From positions 1-30,055 of the forward strand of contig JAISLX010000113.1 in assembly GCA_031277045.1 (NCBI GenBank): DNA of 30,055 bases. The letters run 5' to 3'. Both the position numbers and the translations under genes were made by a program. This DNA is from Treponema sp. Lineage in GTDB: Bacteria; Spirochaetota; Spirochaetia; Treponematales; Breznakiellaceae. The notes beneath the pieces were generated by a model, which made no database searches, was not told where the DNA came from, and saw nothing but the letters and a program-made list of their open reading frames with translations. This document shows positions 22,930 through 30,055 of this stretch, piece after piece. The first letter of the stretch is position 1. Every line of letters starts with the position of its first letter.

Positions 22930-23525
22930 CGCCGGGACTCCGCGCCGTCTTCTTCCGCGTCATCCTCGTGGACATACACGCCTCCGATGGACCCGGAGAA
23001 TTCCCAGGAGCGGCTTCTGGTGTTGGCCTTAAAACCACGGCCCTGAAAACTGGTCCCATCGTCGCGGAAGATTCTTACCGTGTTCGCCGGATCTGAGCTT
23101 AGCTGGCGTTCCTTGTCATGCCAGAAGATACTTTCGGTTTCAATAGTGATATTTTCGGAATCTACCGAAAGGCTTAGTCCGCCTGAAATGCCGACGTTTC
23201 CCGAATCAAGTTCCACACGGGCGGCGGCGGCCCGGCCGCTTGAATCGATTCTTTCCTCGTGACCGGTGAATTGCTCAAACGAAAAATTACGCAGTTCCAT
23301 ACGCTGTTCTTTCTCGTACCGTTCCGCCCGCTCCGCCCGAAAACGGACCTGGGGTTCCCCTTTCCGCATGCGGACGTACTCTACGTCATTCATCACAATA
23401 TCGGGAAGGCTCGAATCTTCGCTGTCACCTTCGCCGTAATCAAAAGAACAGCCGGCAATAACAAAGCAGAGCACAAAAAGGCCGGGGAAAAAAAACATGG
23501 GTGGAAAAGACCGTGTCCTGTTCAT
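22926..23525 (-). CDS. lptC: LptC-like lipoprotein of the LPS-transport system
   Basis: A 199-residue protein. A signal peptide ends in lipobox VIAGC (Cys about residue 26), so it is a predicted lipoprotein rather than the single-pass LptC of enterobacteria. The body has the LptC-type strand pattern (MNDVEYVRMRKGEPQVRFRA, MELRNFSFEQF, ARVELDSGNVGISGGLSLSV). An acidic tail (HEDDAEEDGAE) follows. It starts on the last base of the pyrG stop (TAATG) and overlaps lptA by ATGA, so all are in one operon. The call leans on gene order as well as sequence. Confidence 0.75.
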   Translation of the reverse strand: MNRTRSFPPMFFFPGLFVLCFVIAGCSFDYGEGDSEDSSLPDIVMNDVEYVRMRKGEPQVRFRAERAERYEKEQRMELRNFSFEQFTGHEERIDSSGRAAAARVELDSGNVGISGGLSLSVDSENITIETESIFWHDKERQLSSDPANTVRIFRDDGTSFQGRGFKANTRSRSWEFSGSIGGVYVHEDDAEEDGAESRR

Positions 23526-25198
23526 TACGAGTGTTCTGTGACGCGCTCGGCGGGAATTTTAAGGATCCCCCCGGTCAGCAGCATCCGCGCCTTGGCGGCG
23601 GCGACAAAGTTCCGGAACAGGGGACTGACCTGGGTCGGTTTGGACTTGAACTCCGGGTGAAACTGTACCCCTACTCCCCAGGGATGATCCGGCCACTCCA
23701 CACATTCCACAAGACCCCTGTCCGGGGTAAAAGCGGCCAGTTTTAAGCCAGTTCCGGCCATCTCCTCCCGGTACTTATTGGAAAACTCGTAGCGGTGCCG
23801 GTGCCGTTCCCATATTTCCGCGGTCCCATAGGCGGCGTAAATCCGGCTTTCCGGTTCCGCCACTGTCTTGCTGGCCCCCAGCCGCATGGTTCCGCCGTAG
23901 TCCTTTACGTTTACCTGTTCCGCCAAAAGGCTGATCACCGGGTGTTTGGTATCCTCGTCGAATTCGTTTGAATCCGCGTCTTCCCAGCCCAGCACGTTCC
24001 GGCCCCATTCGATGACCATGACCTGCATCCCCAGGCAGATGCCGAAATAGGGCACCTTATTTTCCCTGGCCCAGGCCGCGGCCCTTACCATGCCGTTGAT
24101 GCCCCGCTGGCCAAAACCGCCGGGCACCAGCACGCCGTGGACCGGCCCCTCCGCGGCGTCCCCCAGGACCGCCCCCAGATCTATGTTTTCCTCCAGCCGG
24201 GAGGAATCCACCTTGACCAGTTCCACTTCCACCTCGTTTTCCATGCCCGCGTGGAACAGGGCTTCGTAAACGGACTTGTAGGCGTCGTGGAGTTCCATGT
24301 ACTTGCCGGCAATCCCGATGCGTACCTTGCCCCGGCGGGACCGGAATTTTTCCATCATGGAAATCCAGGGGACCAGGTTCGCGTGCCGGCTTTCCACCCC
24401 CATTTTCCGCAGCACCACCTGGTCCAGCTTTTGGGCGTGGAAGATCAGGGGTATCTCGTAGATGGTGGTATCCACATCGTAGGAACTAACGACTGAATCG
24501 AATTCCACGTTGGTAAAGAGGGCGATTTTTCTGCGGGTCGCCTCGTCCAGCAGTACCGGGGCCCGGCAGATAAGAACATCCGGCTGAATTCCCATTTCCT
24601 GCATCGCCTTGACCGAATGCTGGGTCGGCTTGGTTTTTAGTTCCCCCCCGGCAACCGCGGGAACCAAGGTAAGGTGGACAGATATGGCGCTGCCCTTGCC
24701 GTACTCGTGAATAAGCTGGCGGGCGGCTTCCAGAAAGGGAACGGATTCGATATCCCCCACCGTGCCGCCAATCTCCACAATCACCACATCCACATCCGGG
24801 TCTTCCCTGGCCAGGCCCTGGATACGGCTTTTGATCTCGTCGGTGATGTGGGGAATAACCTGGACGCAGCGGCCCAAGAAGCGGCCTTCCCGTTCCTTGT
24901 TGATAACCTCTTTGTAAATCTGCCCGGTGGTCATCGAGTTGGCCCGGGACAGAGGACTGCGGGTAAAACGGGCATAGTTCCCCAGATCCAGGTCTGTTTC
25001 CGCCCCGTCATCGGTTACATAGACCTCGCCGTGCTGGTAGGGACTCATGGTGCCGGCATCCACGTTGATGTAGGGATCGCACTTGATCATCCGCACATTA
25101 AGGCCCCGCGCTTCCAGCAGCGCCCCCAGGGAAGAAGCGGCCACCCCTTTCCCCAAGCCGGACAACACCCCGCCAGAGACAAAAATCAGCTTATCCAT
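23525..25198 (-). CDS. pyrG: CTP synthase
   Basis: A 557-residue cytosolic enzyme that makes CTP from UTP, ATP and glutamine. The N-terminal synthetase domain opens with KLIFVSGGVLSGLGKGVAAS and has CDPYINVDAGTMSPYQHGEV and VIVEIGGTVGDIES. The C-terminal class I glutaminase has the nucleophile in YFGICLGMQ and the His/Glu pair in VQFHPEFKSKP. The length is slightly above the usual 535-545. The ATG has no Shine-Dalgarno site, and the -10 box of a good promoter ends 8 nt before it. It is first in pyrG-lptC-lptA-lptB and divergent from cheR. Confidence 0.97.
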   Translation of the reverse strand: MDKLIFVSGGVLSGLGKGVAASSLGALLEARGLNVRMIKCDPYINVDAGTMSPYQHGEVYVTDDGAETDLDLGNYARFTRSPLSRANSMTTGQIYKEVINKEREGRFLGRCVQVIPHITDEIKSRIQGLAREDPDVDVVIVEIGGTVGDIESVPFLEAARQLIHEYGKGSAISVHLTLVPAVAGGELKTKPTQHSVKAMQEMGIQPDVLICRAPVLLDEATRRKIALFTNVEFDSVVSSYDVDTTIYEIPLIFHAQKLDQVVLRKMGVESRHANLVPWISMMEKFRSRRGKVRIGIAGKYMELHDAYKSVYEALFHAGMENEVEVELVKVDSSRLEENIDLGAVLGDAAEGPVHGVLVPGGFGQRGINGMVRAAAWARENKVPYFGICLGMQVMVIEWGRNVLGWEDADSNEFDEDTKHPVISLLAEQVNVKDYGGTMRLGASKTVAEPESRIYAAYGTAEIWERHRHRYEFSNKYREEMAGTGLKLAAFTPDRGLVECVEWPDHPWGVGVQFHPEFKSKPTQVSPLFRNFVAAAKARMLLTGGILKIPAERVTEHS

Positions 25199-25206
25199 GT
25201 GTAGAC

Positions 25207-25235
25207 ATTATTCCCCGCCTCCCGCTTTGCGTCAA
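25207..25235 (-). promoter_or_regulatory. Sigma70-type promoter of pyrG-lptCAB (leaderless geometry)
   Basis: On the minus strand TTGACG (25230-25235, 5 of 6), a 17-bp spacer and AATAAT (25207-25212, 5 of 6) are followed by 8 nt and the pyrG ATG. Confidence 0.65.
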
Positions 25236-25333
25236 TGACTTGCGCCGGGGCCGGCGCGAAACGCGGCAAACTTCCGGCGGCGCGTACGCGGGCGGAAAAC
25301 CTGGAAAAATTGCCGGGACATTGAAGCGGCGCA

Positions 25334-25363
25334 TTGACAGGGCTAAGCGCGGGATTCTACTAT
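25334..25363 (+). promoter_or_regulatory. Sigma70-type promoter of cheR-cheB (leaderless geometry)
   Basis: A perfect TTGACA (25334-25339), an 18-bp spacer and TACTAT (25358-25363, 4 of 6) are followed by 6 nt and ATG 25370. The position argues against starting cheR at the TTG within the -35 box. Confidence 0.55.
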
Positions 25364-25369
25364 GAAAGT

Positions 25370-26185
25370 ATGGCGGATGCGGTGTTCTTTAGTGATGCTG
25401 ACTTTGAGTTGTACAAAGCGCTTATTTACAAAGAAAGCGGTATAACCTTTACCGCGACCAACCGGTCAATTCTGGAAAGCCGGCTTAAAGAACAGCTTCG
25501 CGGACTGGGGATCGATTCGGTTAAAGCTCACTATATAAGAATTTCCACAAACAAAGAAGAACTTAAAAGTTTTCTGGACAGCATAACCACCAACCTTACC
25601 CGTTTTTTCCGCAATCAAGCCCATTTTGACGCGCTGGAACACTACGTAATTCCGGAATTGATGAAGATCAAACAGGGGAGTAACATCATCAAAATATGGA
25701 GCGCCGGCTGTTCCACCGGGGAAGAACCCTATACCATCGCCATGCTTTTAAGCGAGATACTGCCCCCCTCCTGGCGTTACGAGATTTTGGCCAGCGATAT
25801 CAGCCTAAAGTGCCTTATGACCGCCAAAGAAGGTTTTTACGCCGATTCCCGGATTGTGGGAATCCCCGACGCCTACCTTAAAAAATACTTTGACAAAGTT
25901 GACGGGGGGTATAAAGTCCGCGCCGGTCTGATGTCCAAAATACGTTTTGACTACCACAATTTAGCCAACGATTCGGGGCAGCGGAACCTGGACCTGGTGT
26001 TCTGCAGGAACGTAATTATATATTTTGACGAAACCGCCCAGGCCGCGGTCATTAACCGATTTTGGGAATCTATGGCCAATAAATCCTTTTTGTTTATCGG
26101 CCATTCGGAATCTCTTTTTGGCATGAAGACTAAATTTGATTTTGTAAAAACCGAATGGGCAACGTTTTACCGGAAATCCCTGTAA
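25370..26185 (+). CDS. cheR: Chemotaxis protein methyltransferase CheR
   Basis: A 271-residue S-adenosylmethionine-dependent enzyme that methylates glutamates of chemoreceptors at the inner membrane. The N-terminal helical domain (FELYKALIYKESGITFTATN) is followed by the catalytic domain: NLTRFFRNQAHFDALE, the SAM-binding IWSAGCSTGEEPYTIAM, ILASDISLKCLMTAKEG, LVFCRNVIIYFDE and FLFIGHSESL. The start at ATG 25370 is favoured because it fits homologues and lies 6 nt after a -10 box; the upstream in-frame TTG at 25334 lies in the -35 box. cheB follows after 38 bp. Confidence 0.95.
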   Translation: MADAVFFSDADFELYKALIYKESGITFTATNRSILESRLKEQLRGLGIDSVKAHYIRISTNKEELKSFLDSITTNLTRFFRNQAHFDALEHYVIPELMKIKQGSNIIKIWSAGCSTGEEPYTIAMLLSEILPPSWRYEILASDISLKCLMTAKEGFYADSRIVGIPDAYLKKYFDKVDGGYKVRAGLMSKIRFDYHNLANDSGQRNLDLVFCRNVIIYFDETAQAAVINRFWESMANKSFLFIGHSESLFGMKTKFDFVKTEWATFYRKSL

Positions 26186-26223
26186 GGCGCCCGGATGCGC
26201 GCCGCAAGGACAAGGAGCAATGA

Positions 26224-27366
26224 GTGGCCGATGATATATCAGTTCTAATCGTGGACGATTCCGCGTTGATGCGTAATTTGATAGGCAAAATGGTGGAAGC
26301 GACACCGGGTCTGGTGATTGCCGACAAGGCTATGAACGGGCGTTTTGCCCTGCACAAGATACCCCGCGTAAATCCCGATGTGATCGTTCTGGACCTGGAA
26401 ATGCCGGAGATGAACGGGATCGAGTTCCTGCGGGAACGGAAAAAACTGGGCATCGAAATTCCCGTGATTATCCTTTCTTCGATTGCCGCCAAGGGCGCGG
26501 CAATTACGATGGAAGCCCTGTCCCTGGGGGCCAGTGATTTTATCCAGAAGCCTTCGGGGTCAATTTCCGAGGATATTCACACCGTCAAAGACAACCTGGT
26601 TGGGCTGCTGTTGAGCTACGGCGGCCAGTACCGCAGAAACCACGGAAAGGGAATTGCGGCCGCCGGTGAAACCAAAACAACAGCCGCGGGGAGTACAAAC
26701 AAAAGCATGGTTAATATTTCCTCTCTGGAATTCAACGCCGCTCCCGCTGTCCCCGCCAGTCCCCCCGTGCCGCTGCGCAAACCCGCCAAAACCGAAATTG
26801 TGGCAATTGGCATTTCCACCGGAGGGCCGGATGCCCTGCGCGTGGTTTTTTCCAGTCTGGACGAGGATCTTCACGTACCCATCGTGGTGGTCCAGCACAT
26901 GCCTGCCGGCTTTACCAATGAGTTTGCCAAAAGCCTGGACAGGATCTGTCCCCTGGACGTAAAAGAGGCGGAAGATGGGGATCCGCTTATCCCCGGCCGC
27001 ATCCTTATTGCCCAGGGCAACAAACACCTGGAGGTGGGCCGCAATGGTTCGGCGGCGGTGGCCCGTCTTTCGGACGCCCCCCTGGTAAGCGGACACCGGC
27101 CCAGCGCCGATGTGCTTTTCGCCTCCGTGGCCCTGACTTTTCAGAATCACGCACTGGGGGTCATTATGACCGGCATGGGACGGGACGGCGCGGCTCAATT
27201 GGGGACTATCTGCAAAGAGGGGGGGCTTACGCTGGGCCAGGATGAAGCCAGCGCGGTAGTTTACGGCATGCCCCGTGTCGCCTACGAACTGGGCCATGTG
27301 CAGGAACAGGTACCCCTGCACAAGATGGCCCGCCGTATCTGCGACATCGCCAAAACCAGCCGTTAG
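26224..27366 (+). CDS. cheB: Chemotaxis response regulator / protein-glutamate methylesterase CheB
   Basis: A 380-residue two-domain enzyme that removes methyl groups from chemoreceptors. The receiver domain has the acidic pair D11-D12, phospho-acceptor D57 in VLDLEMPEMNG and K109 in FIQKPSG. A linker of about 55 residues rich in Ala, Ser and Thr leads to the esterase domain with the triad S198 (IGISTGGPDAL), H225 (VVQHMPAGFT) and D321 (MTGMGRDGA). The start is a GTG at 26224, fixed by AAGGAG 6 nt before it; the ATG at 26220 is out of frame and ends after four codons. It is cotranscribed with cheR. Confidence 0.96.
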   Translation: MADDISVLIVDDSALMRNLIGKMVEATPGLVIADKAMNGRFALHKIPRVNPDVIVLDLEMPEMNGIEFLRERKKLGIEIPVIILSSIAAKGAAITMEALSLGASDFIQKPSGSISEDIHTVKDNLVGLLLSYGGQYRRNHGKGIAAAGETKTTAAGSTNKSMVNISSLEFNAAPAVPASPPVPLRKPAKTEIVAIGISTGGPDALRVVFSSLDEDLHVPIVVVQHMPAGFTNEFAKSLDRICPLDVKEAEDGDPLIPGRILIAQGNKHLEVGRNGSAAVARLSDAPLVSGHRPSADVLFASVALTFQNHALGVIMTGMGRDGAAQLGTICKEGGLTLGQDEASAVVYGMPRVAYELGHVQEQVPLHKMARRICDIAKTSR

Positions 27367-27405
27367 CGGTTTGCCGCGCGCGGCCGCTTGTCTTGGTTTA
27401 TTTTG

Positions 27406-28248
27406 ATGATAGTTGGCATAGATATTGGCAGTACCACCACCAAAACCGTGTCCGTGGAAAGGGGCGTCTTAACGCGGAAGATAAAAACGCGGGCCCAGGA
27501 CGCGGTTACCTCCGCCGCCGGCGCGCTGGGGAAACTGCTCATCGAAAACGATATTGAAATTTCGTCTATCGCGGGAATCGCCATTACCGGCGCAGGGGCT
27601 TCCAAAATAAAAAACGACATATTCGGCATCCCCACGCGGAAGGTTGACGAGATCAAAGCTATCGGCACGGGGGGGCTTTTCCTGGCCCGGGTCCGGAACC
27701 CCGCCGCGGATCCAATCGTCATTACCAACGCGGGTACCGGTACGGCGATTATCCGGGCGGGAAAAGACGGAATTACCCACCTGGGGGGCTCCGGCGTGGG
27801 CGGGGGTACCATCTACGGGCTGGCAAAAAAACTGCTGCCCACCGCCGATTTTAGCGGCATCATGGAACTGGCGCAGGGCGGGAAACTGGAGCAGGTAGAC
27901 CTGCTTCTGGAAGACATTACCGATACGGAGATCAGCTTTTTGGGCCGCCAGGCCACCGCCGCCAACTTTGGCAAGATGCTGGACAGCGCCGGGAATTCCG
28001 ACATCGCCCTGGCGATTCTCAACATGGTCTACCAGGTTATCGGCATGATCTCCGTCTTCGCCGCCCGCAGCGCCGGCGTGGACCGGGTTGTTATTACCGG
28101 GAACGGCAGCAACAACCCCGTGGGAAAACAGATACTGGAAGCGATAAGCGGCATGTACGGGATTGGTTTTGAATACCCCCAGGACGCGGAATACACCACC
28201 GCCGTGGGGGCCGCGTTAAGCTGGTCAAACCCCGCGGACGGGGCCTGA
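27406..28248 (+). CDS. coaW: Type II pantothenate kinase
   Basis: A 280-residue cytosolic kinase catalysing the first step of coenzyme A synthesis. The ASKHA-fold phosphate-1 motif reads IVGIDIGSTTTKTVSVE. Phosphate-2/adenosine signatures are TNAGTGTAIIRAG and GSGVGGGTIYGLAKKL, then VVITGNGSNNP and AEYTTAVGAALSW. This pattern matches the PanK family shared by staphylococcal CoaW and eukaryotic PanK rather than CoaA or CoaX (type III). ATG 27406 is preferred over a TTG 18 bp upstream because the fold begins at MIVGIDIG. No Shine-Dalgarno site is visible. It converges on the isomerase-like gene with 8 bp between stops. Confidence 0.9.
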   Translation: MIVGIDIGSTTTKTVSVERGVLTRKIKTRAQDAVTSAAGALGKLLIENDIEISSIAGIAITGAGASKIKNDIFGIPTRKVDEIKAIGTGGLFLARVRNPAADPIVITNAGTGTAIIRAGKDGITHLGGSGVGGGTIYGLAKKLLPTADFSGIMELAQGGKLEQVDLLLEDITDTEISFLGRQATAANFGKMLDSAGNSDIALAILNMVYQVIGMISVFAARSAGVDRVVITGNGSNNPVGKQILEAISGMYGIGFEYPQDAEYTTAVGAALSWSNPADGA

Positions 28249-28256
28249 ACCGTCCG

Positions 28257-29015
28257 CTATACCTTTCCCTTGAGGAACTCACGGCTCATGGCAAGGCTTT
28301 CAAACGGGTCAACAAGAAAATTCGCGTCCTGTTCGATTACCGCGTAGGCAATACCCTGGGCCTTGCACAGGGGGATAATCTCGTCCCAGTCGATGTTCCC
28401 CTGCCCAATTTCCGCGAACTGACGGACCTGGTTCACCACCCGGAAATCCTTAAAGTGGATGGTTCTGATCCGGCCCTTGAGTTTTTTGATGTAGGCGGCG
28501 GGATTGGCGCCCCCCGCCTGAACCCAGAAGGTATCCAGAATAAAATCGAGTTCGGGACATTCGGCGCTTAGGCGATCCAGCGTCGTAACGCCGTTCCACC
28601 TCTGCAATTCCAGATCGTGATTGTGGTAGCTGAACATAAGGCCCGCGTCCCGCACCTGGGCGATAATTTCGTTGGCCTTTTTAATAAACCGGGTCCAGCC
28701 TTCGTACGTGTTGGGAAACACATCGCCGGGCCGCATGCCCAGGCCAATCTGACGGCAGCCAAGTTCTTTATGTTCCGCGATTACGTTTTTTAATTCCCCC
28801 TTGTCCGCAAGCCGGGCCCAGGGCACATGGGTTACGCAGACATCCAGGCCAAGTTCCTTAACCCAGCCCGCCAGCAGGCCGGGATCACAGGGACCAAAAC
28901 CTGAAATTTGGATAACCTCAAAACCCATAGTCTTAATTTTCCGCAGGGTGGCTTCGATATCTTCCGGGGTTTTTGTGTATTCCCGAACGTTGTAAAGTTG
29001 GGCGCCTATTTTCAT
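28257..29015 (-). CDS. Sugar phosphate isomerase/epimerase-like TIM-barrel protein
   Basis: A 252-residue protein of the xylose-isomerase-like TIM-barrel superfamily (IolE/AP-endonuclease-2 group). It opens MKIGAQLYNVREYTKTPEDI. Barrel-end motifs that normally supply metal ligands are FSYHNHDLEL, LDFILDTFWVQAGG, RIRTIHFKDFR and YAVIEQDAN. These proteins usually isomerise or epimerise sugars or inositol derivatives in the cytoplasm. The precise substrate is not deducible. AAGGAG before ATG 29015 sets the start. It is transcribed divergently from the thioesterase gene, and a palindrome covers both promoters. Confidence 0.88.
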   Translation of the reverse strand: MKIGAQLYNVREYTKTPEDIEATLRKIKTMGFEVIQISGFGPCDPGLLAGWVKELGLDVCVTHVPWARLADKGELKNVIAEHKELGCRQIGLGMRPGDVFPNTYEGWTRFIKKANEIIAQVRDAGLMFSYHNHDLELQRWNGVTTLDRLSAECPELDFILDTFWVQAGGANPAAYIKKLKGRIRTIHFKDFRVVNQVRQFAEIGQGNIDWDEIIPLCKAQGIAYAVIEQDANFLVDPFESLAMSREFLKGKV

Positions 29016-29042
29016 GGCTGCTCCTTTTTGATTTTTAAGGCC

Positions 29043-29073
29043 GCGGTTTCAAAATTTGACATTTTGAAACCGC
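29043..29073. promoter_or_regulatory. Operator-like 13-bp-arm palindrome between divergent genes
   Basis: GCGGTTTCAAAAT (29043-29055) and ATTTTGAAACCGC (29061-29073) are perfectly complementary around TTGAC. The palindrome contains the -10 box of the leftward promoter and the -35 box of the rightward one. Confidence 0.65.
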
Positions 29074-29084
29074 CTCGATAGTGT
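29056..29084 (+). promoter_or_regulatory. Promoter of the thioesterase gene
   Basis: A perfect TTGACA (29056-29061), a 17-bp spacer and a weak TAGTGT (29079-29084) sit 9 nt before ATG 29094, with no Shine-Dalgarno site. Confidence 0.4.
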
Positions 29085-29089
29085 ATCAA
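29061..29089 (-). promoter_or_regulatory. Promoter of the isomerase/epimerase-like gene
   Basis: On the minus strand TTGATA (29084-29089, 5 of 6), a 17-bp spacer and CAAAAT (29061-29066, 4 of 6) give a leader of about 39 nt that carries the gene's AAGGAG site. Confidence 0.5.
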
Positions 29090-29093
29090 ACAG

Positions 29094-29876
29094 ATGAACA
29101 TAGAGCAAGAAAAACGGAAGGTCCTGTTTGGCGCCACAGACCGTTCGGACCGGCTTACTTTGGCTTCCACGTTTGACCTTTTCCAGGAAGCCGCCATCAA
29201 TCACGCGGAAGCCCTGGGGGTTGGCCGGGACGTTATGGTCAAAACCGGCCACATCTGGGTGCTTTCCCGGCTTTCGGCCGTGTGGGACCGGCGTCCCGCA
29301 TGGCGGGAGGAACTTACCGTCCGCAGCTGGCCCCGCGGCTGGGAAAAACTGTTTGCCCTGCGCGATTACGATATTCGGGACAGGGAAGACCGCGCCGTGG
29401 TACGAGGGCGGAGCTGCTGGATTATCCTGGATATGGAAAAACGCCGGCCTTTACGGCCCCAGGCGCTGATAGAAACCCTTCCCCTGAACGATGGAATAGA
29501 CGCCATGCGCGGAATTCCCGTATCCCTGGAAAGCCGCGGCAATTCGCGGCTGTCGGGGGAACGGACGGCGCGTTACTCCGACATTGATTACAACGGCCAC
29601 GTAAACAACACCCGGTATATCCAGTGGATTCAGGACCTTATGGACAGCGCCCTGCTTGAGCAATGCGAACGGGCCAGCCTGGATATTAACTACCTGGGGG
29701 AAGTGCAGCCCGGCGAAACAGTAGAACTGTGGACCGCCGAATTCCCCCCGGAAGGCTGGGACTGGGCCGCCGCTTTTGAGGGCCGCCGCCGGGGCAACAG
29801 CCCGGACGCCGGCCCTGCCCAAGGTTCACCAGCCTTCCGCTGCGAGCTGCGCCTGTCGCGTTCACCCGCCCGCTGA
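29094..29876 (+). CDS. Acyl-[acyl-carrier-protein] thioesterase (FatA/FatB-like)
   Basis: A 260-residue cytosolic enzyme that releases fatty acids from acyl-ACP. Two hot-dog domains are visible. The first has LTLASTFDLFQEAAINHAEALG and then WVLSRLSAVWDRRP, EELTVRSWPRGWEKLFALRD. The second has YSDIDYNGHVNNTRYIQWIQ, with N167 and H169 as catalytic candidates. E203 in INYLGEV aligns with the glutamate of the plant RREC motif, whose cysteine is absent here as in many bacterial members. The C-terminal 40 residues are low-complexity. It is divergent from the isomerase-like gene, and no partner gene follows in the window. Confidence 0.88.
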   Translation: MNIEQEKRKVLFGATDRSDRLTLASTFDLFQEAAINHAEALGVGRDVMVKTGHIWVLSRLSAVWDRRPAWREELTVRSWPRGWEKLFALRDYDIRDREDRAVVRGRSCWIILDMEKRRPLRPQALIETLPLNDGIDAMRGIPVSLESRGNSRLSGERTARYSDIDYNGHVNNTRYIQWIQDLMDSALLEQCERASLDINYLGEVQPGETVELWTAEFPPEGWDWAAAFEGRRRGNSPDAGPAQGSPAFRCELRLSRSPAR

Positions 29877-29934
29877 TACTGTCCGGAAAAGAGAATAGCT
29901 TGGATTTGTTCGGCAACAACTGAAGTTTCTAAAT

Positions 29935-29995
29935 GAGCCTCCGCGGAGCAAGCTCCGCGGTATCTTAAGCGATGCCTGATTCGGAACGGAGGCTC
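29935..29995. repeat. Nested palindromes downstream of the thioesterase gene
   Basis: An outer pair GAGCCTCCG (29935-29943) / CGGAGGCTC (29987-29995) encloses an inner perfect hairpin CCGCGGAGC-AA-GCTCCGCGG (29941-29960). The two pairs share 29941-29943 and are mutually exclusive at those bases. Nothing else is seen from 29877 to the window end. Confidence 0.6.
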
Positions 29996-30055
29996 GTTCG
30001 AATAGGAAGTTTATTATACCGTCTGGTTTAATACCAAATTTTTGAAAGCGTTGCC

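Overview
The window looks like a chromosomal segment of a GC-rich, free-living or gut-associated spirochaete, most likely a Treponema of the termite-gut type. Pointers seen in the sequence are a FlaB periplasmic flagellin, a V-type (not F-type) ATPase subunit, a chemotaxis cheR-cheB pair, a PilZ protein next to a TPR protein, a LacI-era sugar ABC importer whose binding protein lacks a lipobox cysteine, and a CsgG-like lipoprotein of a type I associate with treponemes. The genus is inference from family resemblance; no database was consulted.

Layout. 1-1298 (minus): the 5' end of a CsgG-like lipoprotein gene, and upstream of it a hypothetical gene broken by a block of four perfect hairpins. 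1299-1916: a non-coding accessory zone with ten copies of a 21-bp dyad repeat, a strong sigma70-type promoter and a (GCCT)8 tract. 1917-5179 (plus): V-ATPase subunit D, a Usp-family protein, a flavodoxin-like protein, then a J-domain protein and methionine aminopeptidase. 5348-6859 (plus): an HtrA/DegP protease. 6856-12674 (minus): a tightly packed PilZ - TPR - xseA - xseB - mutL operon. 12675-13267: a repeat-rich intergenic region with a duplicated hairpin element and a C19 tract. 13268-16752 (plus): two permeases and a solute-binding protein of a carbohydrate importer, closed by a strong terminator. 16943-19905 (plus): trkA-trkH potassium uptake. 20120-20980 (minus): flaB, with a sigma28-type promoter and a long structured leader. 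21358-25198 (minus): pyrG - lptC - lptA - lptB. 25370-27366 (plus): cheR-cheB. 27406-28248 (plus): type II pantothenate kinase. 28257-29015 (minus): a sugar-phosphate isomerase/epimerase-like protein. 29094-29876 (plus): an acyl-ACP thioesterase.

How it fits together. Most genes are chromosomal housekeeping or envelope/motility functions: motility and sensing (flaB, cheRB, PilZ), envelope quality control and lipid/LPS-type export (htrA, lptBAC, thioesterase), repair (xseAB, mutL), ion and sugar uptake (trkAH, ABC importer), and cofactor/nucleotide synthesis (coaW, pyrG). No tRNA, rRNA, CRISPR array, transposase or prophage gene was seen.

The less ordinary signals are mostly non-coding: (i) the 21-bp dyad array; (ii) the (GCCT)8 tract abutting a promoter; (iii) the four-hairpin insert in a gene; (iv) several promoters whose -10 box lies only 6-9 nt before an ATG with no Shine-Dalgarno site, which predicts leaderless mRNAs for pilZ, trkA, pyrG, cheR and perhaps the thioesterase gene; (v) a C19 tract before the sugar importer; and (vi) a 13-bp-arm palindrome overlapping two divergent promoters.
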